A DNA stretch of 48,789 nt from a candidate division SR1 bacterium (GTDB lineage: Bacteria; Patescibacteriota; Gracilibacteria; Absconditabacterales; Absconditicoccaceae). Positions 9,137 to 18,539 of this stretch are shown here, one piece after another. The translations under genes were made by a program, and so were the position numbers. A model generated the notes under the pieces. It was not told the origin of the DNA. It worked only from the letters and a program-made list of their open reading frames with translations, and ran no database searches. Positions within the stretch are counted from its first letter, which is position 1. Each line of letters opens with the position of its first letter. Location of the stretch: NCBI GenBank assembly GCA_026397475.1, contig JAPLUT010000003.1, positions 1 to 48,789 of the forward strand. Direction: 5' to 3'.

Positions 9137-10192
9137 ATGGATTTTGATGTAAAAAAAGACTATTATAATATTCTTGGGGTCAAAGAAGATGCTTCCCCAG
9201 AAGAGATTAAAAAAGCATTTAAAAAGGCTGCAGTTAAACATCATCCAGATAAGTGATGAGACAAAAAAAAGTTTCAGGAAATGAATGAAGCTTATCAGGT
9301 TATTGGTGATGAAAAGAAAAAAGGCCAATACGATGCTTATAGAAAATCAGGATATTCGTGATTTGATGGTCAGTGATGATTTGGTTGAGGTGGAGGTCAG
9401 GGAGGTTTTGACTTTTGAGATTTTGATATTGGGGATATTATGGGAGGGATTTTTGGTGGAGGATTCGGCTCCTGATCTAAAAGGAAAACCTCACAAGGCG
9501 GAGAAGACATCCAGGTCGCAATAGATATCAGCTTCGAGGAATCGTATACCTGAGTTACCAAAAAAATAGCATATAATAGAATGAAAAAGGTTACCTGAGC
9601 AGATGAAAAAAAGTGTGAAACTTGTAATGGTCATGGAAGCGTGATGCAACAGATTCAAACACCGTTTGGCGTCATGCAGAGTCAATGAGCCTGTCCAAAA
9701 TGTGGAGGAAGTGGAAAAATATTTACAAAAAATGGTGAAGTATTAAGCAATTGATGATTAGAAAAGATAAAAGAAGTTTTAGAGGTAAAAATACCTGCTG
9801 CAATCAAAGCTTGAGCCTATATAAAATTTGCAAGCAAAGGAAATGAATCATCGGGATACCAGATTGGTGACCTCTATATTCAAATCAACGTCGTCAGCTC
9901 TAGACTCTATGAAAGAAAGGGAGAACATCTTTATACCAAGGCAAATGTTAGCCTTTTTGACATGGTATTATGATGAGAAATAACTGTTGATCACCCAGAA
10001 GGAAAGCTAAAAATCAAGGTACCAAAAGGGACGCAAGTGGGAGATATGATTAAGGTTAGCGGAAAATGATTTGGCGTGGGAGGAATATTTAATAAGAAGG
10101 GGGATTTATATGTGATTCCCAAGGTCGAAATACCAAAAAAATTAAGCAAGGACCAAGAAAAACTATGGACAGAACTTAAATCTAAAAAATAA
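9137..10192 (+). CDS. dnaJ: Chaperone DnaJ with a reduced zinc-binding region, 351 aa
   Basis: The J domain is clear ([23 protein letters not shown], then HHPDKGG with the HPD that stimulates DnaK ATPase), followed by a Gly/Phe-rich linker with many UGA codons. The cysteine region has only two CxxCxGxG repeats, CETCNGHG and CPKCGGSG, instead of four; their spacing matches repeats 2 and 3 of standard DnaJ, which form the second zinc centre, so the first centre is lost. The C-terminal substrate-binding domains are present ([32 protein letters not shown]). Start ATG 9137 has no Shine-Dalgarno sequence and lies directly after the right arm of the repeat element. A UUCG-loop terminator follows. 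Confidence 0.95.
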
Positions 10193-10250
10193 CGATTGTG
10201 AGTTTTTTGTCTTTTTCTCTCAAAAGCCAGAGACTAATTATAAAAAAATG

Positions 10251-10277
10251 CCTAATCTTCGGATTAGGTTTTTTTTG
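10251..10277 (+). terminator. UUCG-tetraloop terminator of dnaJ
   Basis: CCTAATC (10251-10257), loop TTCG and GATTAGG (10262-10268) followed by eight T residues. Confidence 0.9.
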
Positions 10278-10289
10278 TTTATTTGTTTG

Positions 10290-10680
10290 TGTCCGGATGT
10301 AATAACTAGAAATTAGCTTTAAGACTGAATTTACTCTAGCATTCATCCGGATCCTATTTTTTGTCTTTTCTTTGTCAATTTTTTTCTGTTTTTGTCTACA
10401 TACAATCTCTCCTGGTAATGAGCAAGTATCGAACCTGCAATGAAACATTGATATGTTTATCAGACGAACTTCAACTCATTCCTTATGTTTGCATGGCAAC
10501 AAACAGATGTTCTCTCCCCCGTAGCAATACGGGGAATTGGACCTAAAGCACTCATCCACACTATTCAGGGTTTATATACTCTTATATAAACACTGCTGTA
10601 AGCGCAGCAGATATATACCTCCGGTCCTAGGAACTGGAGCCAGACGGAAATTTTTCTCCACTCATCAAGAAAGATTTCCC
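10290..10680. ncRNA. Unidentified structured region with several successive hairpins
   Basis: No convincing gene lies in this stretch, but it is full of strong stems: TCCGGATG (10292-10299) with CATCCGGA (10344-10351) enclosing CTAGA/TCTAG; AAACAT-TGAT-ATGTTT near 10443-10458; TGTTTG/CAAACA near 10487-10506; CCCCGTA-GCAA-TACGGGG (10517-10534, GNRA loop); GTTTATATA-CTCT-TATATAAAC (10570-10591); CTGCTG-TAAGCG-CAGCAG (10593-10610); and GGAAATTTTTCT with AGAAAGATTTCC (10646-10679). On the minus strand around 10423-10440 there is a tRNA-like T arm with loop TTCGATA. I could not match it to tmRNA, RNase P RNA, SRP RNA or a known riboswitch. It lies directly upstream of the UGA-free M23 gene and may belong to the same transferred segment. 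Confidence 0.45.
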
Positions 10681-10735
10681 GATTTTACATATCTTTGGTG
10701 AGGTAAAACGTAGTAATAAATAAAAATAAATTATC

Positions 10736-11662
10736 ATGAAAAAAATTATCTTAGTAGCATTACTCTTTATAAGTTTAGTAAGCTGCAAAAAAGAAGGAAT
10801 ATCTCCTGTACGGGATGAGGAGCCTTCAACAAACATCAATACGTCGCCCGAGGTATCTGATGAATCTAAATCGGGCACAATGGTGGAATCAATGGTTACC
10901 CCAAAGTTTGGCAGACCAAACATCACTAACTATTACTTTCAAGTCTATGATCCTTCTGGATCTTTGTCTTTGGCGGTAAAACTTTATGAGAGGACAACAG
11001 GAGCAATTAGCTACCTGCCTATGTCCAGGTCTGGTAATTATTGGGTTCTCTCTACAAGCATAATGAACAATGGTTGGTATGATTGGAGGTATGTGTATAA
11101 CGCTTCTCATAGTAATATAAGCAGCAGCGCATATGTTCTCTCCAATAGTAGAAATGCATTTAATAGTTCTCCTTTTTCTCTTGTCTGGCCGTTTGGAGCT
11201 GATGGATCAAGCTGGAGCAATCGAACAGTTTTTTCTCAGACATGGCGAGGCGGACAAGAAGGCGGATCTGGAAATGGCTGGGGTACTGGATATCATACAG
11301 GTGTAAGCGAGTACTATTCTGATGACTGGAATCGTGGTACCGGCAGCCAGGACCTTGGTGCAGAAATTAGATCTCCGCTAGATGGATATGTGGCAGCCTA
11401 TGGAACTTATACAACATCGCTTGGCTTAAGTAACTATGTAGCTATTGTACAAGAAACTGCTGGACCCACATATCGATTCTATGTAGGGCATTTGAACGCC
11501 ATAGAGGCCAGTATGTATGTAGGTAAATATGTTCGTGCAGGAGTAACTAAAATTGGGACACTGGGAATGACAGGAGCAGATTCTCCTCATGCACACACAT
11601 CATTACGAAACACTACTAATGGTGCAAATACCTCCGTTCCCTTTTATTTTAATGCACAGTAA
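10736..11662 (+). CDS. M23-family metallopeptidase lipoprotein, 308 aa, no UGA codons
   Basis: A lipobox is at the N-terminus (MKKIILVALLFISLVSCKK, with Cys 17 as the lipid site). The C-terminal half looks like a LytM/M23 domain: an H-x-x-x-S-E-Y-Y-S-D-D type block (GYHTGVSEYYSDDWNRG), LGAEIRSPLDGYVAAYG, YVAIVQET, FYVGHLNAI, VRAGVTKIGTLGMTG and SPHAHTSL, with the final H-x-H motif. A strand-rich N-terminal module precedes it. The gene has about 30 glycines and none is UGA, whereas its neighbours use UGA for many of theirs; its AT-rich leader resembles Bacteroidetes starts. It was probably acquired from a standard-code donor. A hairpin terminator follows. The substrate would be peptidoglycan cross-links. 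Confidence 0.88.
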   Translation: MKKIILVALLFISLVSCKKEGISPVRDEEPSTNINTSPEVSDESKSGTMVESMVTPKFGRPNITNYYFQVYDPSGSLSLAVKLYERTTGAISYLPMSRSGNYWVLSTSIMNNGWYDWRYVYNASHSNISSSAYVLSNSRNAFNSSPFSLVWPFGADGSSWSNRTVFSQTWRGGQEGGSGNGWGTGYHTGVSEYYSDDWNRGTGSQDLGAEIRSPLDGYVAAYGTYTTSLGLSNYVAIVQETAGPTYRFYVGHLNAIEASMYVGKYVRAGVTKIGTLGMTGADSPHAHTSLRNTTNGANTSVPFYFNAQ

Positions 11663-11698
11663 CTATGGAGCCTTGTATTTAATATGTAATTCTATTAT

Positions 11699-11731
11699 CA
11701 TAGGGGAGGTTTTCCTTCCCTATGTTTTTTA
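11699..11731 (+). terminator. Intrinsic terminator of the M23 gene
   Basis: CATAGGGGAGG (from 11699) pairs with CCTTCCCTATG (to 11724) and is followed by TTTTTT. Confidence 0.85.
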
Positions 11732-11751
11732 TTAAATAATTTAACTGACCT

Positions 11752-12396
11752 ATGAAATATCTTATGATATTCATTATCACCTTCTCCCCTTTATTTTTTG
11801 GTGGGTGTAATCAACAAAAAGAAACAATAGAACAAGCCACAGTATCTTGAAGTGTATCGATAAAAACAGATGAATGAAAAGCAAAATTTATATATTGAGA
11901 TACGCTTTCTTCAACAAAGATTGGTTGAGTCTTTGATTCAATTGTGATCTCATGAAATGTCCTGACCTATAGCTGAATATTTACTATCGCCATTCCAAAA
12001 GAATCAAATATGCGAGAATACAATAGCAATAAGAGTGTGTTTTCAGAGGTATATATTGAATGGATATGATTTAGTGATAAAGCAAAAGAAAAAACAACAA
12101 GCATTCATATAACGACCATCCCCCCAGAGAACATTAAATTATCAGAACAAAATCTTTGTAAAAAAGAATATATGGAGACTCCCTTATCTATAAAATATAC
12201 AACAAAAATATTACAAGGAAGGACAATATACATAAGCACTACCGTGGGGAAGACATCAGGCTTAGGCGTGACAGCTAAAACAATTAAAGAAACATTATTC
12301 TGTTTTGTGAATAGATGAGTCCTCTACAACTTCGATCTAACTAACTATGAATATTCATATTGAGAGAAAGCCATAAACTCAATCATCTTTTATTAA
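11752..12396 (+). CDS. Hypothetical lipoprotein, 214 aa
   Basis: MKYLMIFIITFSPLFFGGCNQQ gives a signal peptide and a lipobox with Cys 19. The rest is strand-rich with no recognised domain (for example GNVLTYSGIFTIAIPK and TTKILQGRTIYISTT). Unlike the upstream M23 gene it has about ten UGA-encoded glycines, so it is native to this code. It lies 20 bp past the M23 terminator and ends before a bidirectional terminator shared with the SLH gene. It would need the lgt-like and lspA products for maturation. Confidence 0.8.
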
Positions 12397-12425
12397 ACAC
12401 AGGTAAATTAAAATTATCTTTTAAA

Positions 12426-12457
12426 AAAACCCTCACCATTTCTAGTAAGGGTTTTTT
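12426..12457. terminator. Bidirectional terminator between lipoprotein and SLH genes
   Basis: AACCCT (12428-12433) pairs with AGGGTT (12448-12453); an A run is on the left and a T run on the right, so it can serve both convergent genes. Confidence 0.8.
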
Positions 12458-12505
12458 CATTGTCCGCGAGAGCGGATGGTATATAAACCAATCACTTAGC
12501 TAATG

Positions 12506-15500
12506 CTACTGAGCAACAGCTGAAGTTGAAACTGGAGCGATATCCCATTTGTATGAACCGAACATATTGTTATGTACGAATTCACTAGAGTCAGAGAATG
12601 TATCGTAGTAAGAAATGTTAGCCATTTCAACACCGATATTTCCTGCTGCACTACTACTTCCTATGTACCATGTAGCCACAGGTATAACCAATGTGAAGCT
12701 TGCAGAACTTCCATTAGTAATATTTACAAGTCCACTAAGATTAGGGAAGTTTAATGTACCATTAGCAGAAACTACTCCTAATGATGTTCCTCCTTCATTT
12801 CCAAGATACAATGTTCCTGTTAAGAAAGCACCTGTAGTATTAGTATTGTTTGTAACTGTTCCTGAAAGAGCGTTTAATTTCATGTCTCCTCCATTAGAAG
12901 CTATAGTAAATTTGTAAACTCCATTGTTTCCAACTCTTGTGAAACTTGTTAAGCTGATAGTTGGTTTAGCTTTTACAAATTCAGTTATTGAAGATACAAT
13001 TGCGTTTACAGGAGATGCTTGTATAGTAACTCCATTCATACTTTCAAATCCAGCTGAAAGAAGAATCAATTTGAATGATGATCCTAAGTTACCTGATGTT
13101 GTAGCATTTTTAAGTGTTGCAACTACATCATATGTTTTAGTAACATCAACTGTCATTGTTTGATTGATATTTGTAGCGAATGGGAACATGTTATTAGTTC
13201 CGCTATTAAGCAATGAAGCAACAACTACTCCACTATCTTTAAGTACTATTTCTGAGTAAGGCAGATCTGTTGTGCTGTATCCAGAAAGTCGTAGATATAC
13301 ATTTTTCAATGTTGCATTACCGTTAAATGGTTTGAATTTCAATGTTCCTAAAGAAACAGTTGATCCATTTAATTGTAACAATTTAGCGTTGAAGCTTTGT
13401 GCAACAGTAGTTACTGTACCAGCGGCAACAACAGTTACTGTTGAGCTTGCTGCAGCAGCAGTAGGATAGATATTGTTGTTAGTAATGAAATTTCTAGCAA
13501 CTATACCTGTACCGAAGTTAAGAATAAGTGTATCATTACCAGTAACAGTGTTAGCTATTTGGTCTATCTTCAATGTGAAGGTAGCTGGGCTTGTTTTAGA
13601 TACATTTACTACGCTTGGTAATACAAAGTTAAGATGAGCGTTTGAAGCTGAAATTGTTTGGCTTACAAGAGCTACACCATTTGCATCGTATACAGTTACA
13701 GTACCTCCTTGGAAGTTTGTAGGTGTGTTTGATCCAGTAGAGTAAGTGTATCCAGTATAGTCAGCGCTGAATGAGCTAACTTTAGATATAATATCAGTTG
13801 TAGTAGAGAATTTAAGATCAGCTAATTTAACATCTCTATCTCCTTTTTGTACGTTTTGTGCATTAGAATATGTGTTAGTCATTTGAAGACCAGCAGCAAC
13901 AACAGTATTAGTAATTGGAGATAATGATCCAATTGCAGAAGCTATTGCTTGACCATTTGAAGCATATTCGTTTGGTCCACCAAAGGTACTTAAACCGATA
14001 GTGTTTGTAAACTTAATGTTTGTAGCGATTGCAGTATCTTTAACATCTGCATATACTGCTACTTGTACTGTTCCGTTAACACTTACTGTTCCATCAAATG
14101 TTACGTCTCCTGTGATTGTTGAAGGAGCATTTGCAGACAATACAGTATTTCCGATTTTGAAGTAGATAGTTCTAAGAACATCTGTTCCTGTCATTACACC
14201 ACCATCAAATTTAAGTGTAGGATTTTGTAATGTTACAGCATCAAGAGAAGAAATAGTTCCTGTATAGAAAACTACAGCCAATGATCCAGGAACAACATCT
14301 TTAGTGTAAGAAGTTGCTGGTTGATTAAATTTAAGATCAGCACCGTTAACAGTAATCATGCTTAAATTTAATACAGTTGTACCATTAAGTATAGTAGCTT
14401 TGAACATTGTTCCAACTTCTTCTACTAGAGTATTTTCTGGATATCTTACAGCAAATTGGTAAGTATCTCCAACTCTATCAGCGTTAGTTATTTTTCCTTT
14501 AACAACATAATTTATTGTTGAAGAACTTGTAGAAGATATTGTGTCATTCAAAACGAATGATACATTTCTACCATCTACAGTTGTTTTTGTAGAAACCTTA
14601 ACATCATCTCTGTAAAGACCAAGATCAGAAAGGTAGCTTAAGCTAGCATTTCCAGATTGATTAAGAGTTACAGCTTTGAATTTAAGATCTTTATCTGTTC
14701 TATTAGTGAATGAGTTCAAACTAAATTGACCCAATTCTACTAATTGATTTGCATCAACCTTGTAAGATGTTGTATCAACAACACCACTCATGTTTACTGT
14801 AGCTATGTTGTAGCTAAGAGTTCTCATTAATGGAGTAGTTATAGTACCATCTACAGTTGCTGCAGAAGCATCTATATATGTAGAAGCAAATTGATATTCG
14901 TTACCAACAGTTGATCCGTTTAATAACACATAAAGATCAACAGTTTCAGTAGCACCTGCCTTAACTGCTAATGCAGTAGAGAAAGAAACAGTTGCTTTGT
15001 TTTGAGAGAAGCTAGCTTTTGAACTAACTCTTGCTCCTTCTTTTTCAAAATACATTCTTGTAGCAGAAGGTATGTCTGAAAGAGCTCTTTTTTCAAATGT
15101 TACTCCGTATACGTTTACATCTTCAGAACCAGCTGTAAATGTAACTGTAGCGAATTTTACTGAACCTGTATTAGGTACAGATGAGTAACTAGCTCCTACT
15201 GCAGAAACACTAAGTGTTCCAGATTTAGCAGCTTGTACAGCTTGACATTCAGATGGACAAGTATTAAGTCCTAATGAACAAGACAATACGTTTTCAGGAG
15301 TTGTACAGATTGCAGGAGTTGAAACACCTTCGTCTGCTCTTTGCATCATAAGCATAACATATCCTCTAACTTCCAATTGATCTGGGTTAGAAATCATAGT
15401 CATGATACCAGCATCTTTAAGAGCTTGTAAGTGTTGTGCATAATATGGATTAGTACTCACATTATTAGCATCACCATAAAGAGCTCTAGAAAGAACTGTT

Positions 15501-15898
15501 CCAAATTGTGCTCTTGTTACATAACCATTTGGATTGAAAGCAGTGATACCTACGCCCATCAAACCCATTTGACAAGCTTCAGTAATATATCCTTGCAATT
15601 CAGCTGATTCGTTAGAAACATCAGAGAAGTCACAAGATAATGCAGCGTTAGGAGTTTGTCCTAAAACTTCTTTAGCGTAATTAACCATCATTTTAGCCAT
15701 GTGAGATCTTTTAAGTGATCCGTACATGTCAGCAGTAGCGATAGCAGATTGTGTAGTAATACCTACTCCGTAGGCATAGTCATACGCACCCTGTAATTCA
15801 TCACTATAACTAGCAGCTCCAAGAACTGTTGTAGGTATAGCTGTAGCGAGCATAGCAACGATTGCCAAACTTGCGAACAATTTTTTAAAATTTTTCAT
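12506..15898 (-). CDS. SLH-domain S-layer-type surface protein, 1130 aa, no UGA codons
   Basis: Start ATG 15898 gives a signal peptide (MKNFKKLFASLAIVAMLATA, cleavage after VLGA). SLH-like modules occupy about residues 25-200, with blocks such as YAYGVGITTQS, LKRSHMAKMMVNYAKE, CDFSDVSNES, GYITEACQMGLMGVG and FNPNGYVTRAQFGTVLSRALYG. The remaining 900 residues are Ser/Thr-rich repeated beta domains with no catalytic motif. SLH modules usually bind a pyruvylated secondary wall polymer, and a CsaB-like pyruvyltransferase is encoded 2.6 kb upstream on the same strand. Dozens of glycines use only GGN codons. For a native, strongly expressed gene this suggests selection against UGA-Gly; transfer is the alternative. 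An in-frame extension of 11 residues upstream of this start is less likely. Confidence 0.92.
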   Translation of the reverse strand: MKNFKKLFASLAIVAMLATAIPTTVLGAASYSDELQGAYDYAYGVGITTQSAIATADMYGSLKRSHMAKMMVNYAKEVLGQTPNAALSCDFSDVSNESAELQGYITEACQMGLMGVGITAFNPNGYVTRAQFGTVLSRALYGDANNVSTNPYYAQHLQALKDAGIMTMISNPDQLEVRGYVMLMMQRADEGVSTPAICTTPENVLSCSLGLNTCPSECQAVQAAKSGTLSVSAVGASYSSVPNTGSVKFATVTFTAGSEDVNVYGVTFEKRALSDIPSATRMYFEKEGARVSSKASFSQNKATVSFSTALAVKAGATETVDLYVLLNGSTVGNEYQFASTYIDASAATVDGTITTPLMRTLSYNIATVNMSGVVDTTSYKVDANQLVELGQFSLNSFTNRTDKDLKFKAVTLNQSGNASLSYLSDLGLYRDDVKVSTKTTVDGRNVSFVLNDTISSTSSSTINYVVKGKITNADRVGDTYQFAVRYPENTLVEEVGTMFKATILNGTTVLNLSMITVNGADLKFNQPATSYTKDVVPGSLAVVFYTGTISSLDAVTLQNPTLKFDGGVMTGTDVLRTIYFKIGNTVLSANAPSTITGDVTFDGTVSVNGTVQVAVYADVKDTAIATNIKFTNTIGLSTFGGPNEYASNGQAIASAIGSLSPITNTVVAAGLQMTNTYSNAQNVQKGDRDVKLADLKFSTTTDIISKVSSFSADYTGYTYSTGSNTPTNFQGGTVTVYDANGVALVSQTISASNAHLNFVLPSVVNVSKTSPATFTLKIDQIANTVTGNDTLILNFGTGIVARNFITNNNIYPTAAAASSTVTVVAAGTVTTVAQSFNAKLLQLNGSTVSLGTLKFKPFNGNATLKNVYLRLSGYSTTDLPYSEIVLKDSGVVVASLLNSGTNNMFPFATNINQTMTVDVTKTYDVVATLKNATTSGNLGSSFKLILLSAGFESMNGVTIQASPVNAIVSSITEFVKAKPTISLTSFTRVGNNGVYKFTIASNGGDMKLNALSGTVTNNTNTTGAFLTGTLYLGNEGGTSLGVVSANGTLNFPNLSGLVNITNGSSASFTLVIPVATWYIGSSSAAGNIGVEMANISYYDTFSDSSEFVHNNMFGSYKWDIAPVSTSAVAQ

Positions 15899-15922
15899 GT
15901 AATCATAAAGTATAATATAAAA

Positions 15923-16014
15923 GAGACACAAAATTTTGTTTCAAAAGTTTTGATGTCGAATTTATCCTGAGGGATAAAAGGAGACACAAAACCCTGTAAA
16001 AATTTTGATGTCGA
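15923..16014 (-). repeat. Duplicated leader/promoter segment of the SLH gene
   Basis: Two imperfect direct copies, 15923-15959 and 15981-16014, share GAGACACAAAA at one end and TTTTGATGTCGA at the other. They lie just upstream of the SLH start on its own strand. Between the near copy and the ATG is TATATTATACTTTA, a good -10 region. Tandem promoters or a duplicated regulatory site are likely. Confidence 0.55.
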
Positions 16015-16020
16015 TTATCC

Positions 16021-16981
16021 AAACACGCAATCCTGCAAAGTCTGAATAAATAATTTGTTTGGCTCACAGCCAAATAGGCGGATTACAATAGTCGTATTTA
16101 TCAGAGCCTTTCTGAATATAGATTGTTACTTAAATAATCTCGAACAGAAACTATCTTATAGTAGCAACTATATATTCCCAAAAGAATATAAACACGAAGA
16201 TGTTCCGTGTATCCACACGGTAACTTTCTTTTACATTAATAATTTGAGTGACAAATACAAGACAATGTTGGACAGTCCAGACTAATATCTAAAAGCTCGT
16301 CCAAAAGCACCTTGTCAGGAGTTTTTTCAAAAAAATACCAAACCTTCCCCTAGTACTATCTACCATGGAAAATCTAACTTTTTTCTGGCAAGACCCCTTT
16401 ATCCGCCTAGGCGAACATGTCTTTACCTCTCTTATTAAAGATCGCATCCTTCTAGTAACGTGTACGCATAAGTGTCTATTTTGTGACAACCTTTTGTTAT
16501 CGCCACCAGAACCACATAGGACGATATGCCACACACAAAGCGCTATTTTTGTTGTTTGTCTCTATCGTCAAATCATATACCATTTTTTAAAAAATTATGT
16601 ATGATATGTCTATAAGGTCATATTTTTGGTCCTCAAACCGCTCTGAAACACACGAAATAGCACTCCCCCCTTTAAAAATACCACTCAAAGCGAAAAAAAA
16701 CGAATACTTTTTAACAAGTTTTCACCAGAAATGCTAAACAAATGTTAAAAACCTCGCTTCTAGCCTCGTCTATCTTGTCAATGTTGTCATTTTTTATATT
16801 CTTTTTGTAAGATATTTATTCTTTTTGTGTGTTATTTTTTTATTCATTTTTACAATAATTATTTAGTTTTTTATAAAATTTATTTTTCTACAATACCTAG
16901 CATATAGAAATATAGACAGCAATCTATATATTCCCTCTATTATTCTGTAATTATAGCCTTATTATCGAACAATAACTACAG
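16021..16981. other. Gene-free region of about 960 bp
   Basis: I see no convincing gene on either strand; the open frames of about 80 codons lack family motifs. It contains stems (for example a GACGATA/TATCGTC pair around 16522-16572 and CGCCTAGGCG near 16400) and a very AT-rich part at 16780-16900. It lies between the SLH gene and comEC, and may hold a long leader or a noncoding RNA on the minus strand. Confidence 0.5.
16383..16511 (-). ncRNA. Weak 5S-rRNA-like segment or other structured RNA
   Basis: On the minus strand it begins TTCTGGTGGCGATAACA, close to a typical 5S start, contains GTCACA at the expected place, and ends CTTGCCAGAA, which pairs with the first bases. The interior does not keep the usual C-rich loop or the CCGAAC motif, and the segment is about ten bases too long. 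It is reported because it is the only rRNA-like signal here, not because it is convincing. Confidence 0.2.
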
Positions 16982-18505
16982 TTATTGCCTGCCTTTTCCT
17001 GCCTTTTCTTGGGACCGATAGCCTATCTTCCGAATTAGAAAAAAGAAGGCAAATAACAGCAGAATAAGAAATTTTAGTCGTAATCATGAAACCATAAAAT
17101 ATATGCCATATTGAGAAAATATATCGGAAATTTTGTAGATATATGTGATTCAAAAATGTTCTATTCAAAGCAGACATTTCCATCATAACAAGCGATATAA
17201 GTAGACACTGATAAAACCATAGATCATAACAAAAGGAACGATAGGCAAAACGAATAAATTTCCTATAAATCCCAATATATTAATGTTTCCCATAAAAAAT
17301 ATGATAATAGGAAATATACCTAGGCTCGCTCAGATACTAGGCTCGATATAGTTTTTATAGACATATTGCAATCATCGTTTAATGTGATTTTTCTCTTTTT
17401 TTATTTCTCAGTTGGTAGTGATTATCTCCTGCTTATTGGCAGCTAGGATCAATTTATCATCTTTTTGAAAGTAGACAATTCCTATTAATGCAGTATATGA
17501 TAATAAAAACCCGGTATCATATGCCAAAAAATAAGGATTAATTAGCAGCATAACAATGCAGCTGATAGATAAAAGTCTCCAAATATTTATTTCTCTTCCC
17601 CAAAAGAGCGCTAGCATATTCAGCCCTCACATTATTGCTGCACGAAATACACTGGAATCTAATCAACAAATGAGACTATACCCTATTATCGTAAAAAAAA
17701 TCAATCCCAACCTGACGTAAAATGGCAGAAAGAAAAGAATAAACTGCAAAAATAATACAATCATAAGAATGTTTCCTCAGCTTACAGCAACTAAATGGAC
17801 GAGTCCTGAATTTATAAAACTTTGATACTCTGATTCTGGTATTTGTGATCTATCTCCTATCACCATACCTAATACTAATCATGAAATACGATTTTTTCCA
17901 TAAACGCTAATTATCTTTTCTTGTATTCATCTCTTTATTGTTCTAATCCACCCAATCCCCATATCTCAGCCATTTATCGTTGAAGAATTGTCCTCATATA
18001 TCGTTCCCTTTCGTCATTTCATTTTCATCCATTTTTCGAAATCGAAAGAGCCTGAAAACAAAGGAATATCGAACGTTCATCTTGAAATATTCCGATAAGA
18101 AAATCCGTCCTTCTTTATATTTTCTTTTTTTCTTCCCACTATTCGAATCTGCTGCCCGATAGCATATTCCTTTTTTGAATAGAGAAGGTAGTCACTGTTT
18201 TGATATTCAAAAACATATTTTCCCTGGCTAGAAATATCAGAAACCGTTCCTGTTCCGATTATTATCTTTTGTGGCTGTGGCATTCCCGCATAATATCTCC
18301 ACTCCTTGATGCAAAAAGCGATGCCAGCCAATAAAAATCATCCCGCAAAAAGATATATTATTTTTGACGAGAGAATTTTTTTATTTTGTATGAACTGGTA
18401 TATCACCAATCAAGTGAGTGCGCATATAAAAATAATGCATGCAAAAAATATATTCTCAAACAATGTAAAAATTAGTGTAAATACCAAAAAAAATAGTAAA
18501 AACAT
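16982..18505 (-). CDS. comEC: ComEC/Rec2-type DNA-uptake channel protein, 507 aa
   Basis: This inner-membrane protein would move single-stranded DNA into the cell during natural transformation. Several N-terminal membrane helices are followed by an OB-like region (residues about 75-150, IGTGTVSDISSQGKYVFEY) and then the competence domain: SGLVHLVAVSGGNILMIVLF, GLDSSVFRAAIMGGL and NPYFLAYDTGFLLSYTALIGIVYF are typical signatures. The usual C-terminal metallo-beta-lactamase-like nuclease domain is missing, so the protein is shorter than the 700 or more residues of full ComEC. Many Gly are UGA. It starts 34 bp after the CsaB-like gene on the same strand. With pilT it suggests a DNA-uptake capacity. 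Confidence 0.92.
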
Positions 18506-18539
18506 TTTGTGTGAAACAAAACTAAAGAAGAAATTAAAA

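Noticed and set aside
10414-10482. A tRNA-like fold on the minus strand with UCA in a loop, considered as the tRNA-Gly(UCA)
   Set aside because: The T arm is good, but the D arm is missing, the anticodon loop has 6 bases and the acceptor stem has a mismatch.
10290-10680. tmRNA or RNase P RNA
   Set aside because: The conserved GGxTTCGAC start, tag sequence ending ALAA, and the GAGGAAAGTCC block were not found on either strand.
12615-12917. Open frames opposite the SLH gene (also 12924-13163 and 13272-13469)
   Set aside because: They are antisense shadows of a long biased coding sequence, with no leader and no family motif.
16365-16604. 79-codon frame with a CxxC-like pair in the gene-free region
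   Set aside because: No homology pattern, no leader, and an equally long overlapping frame on the other strand; probably chance.
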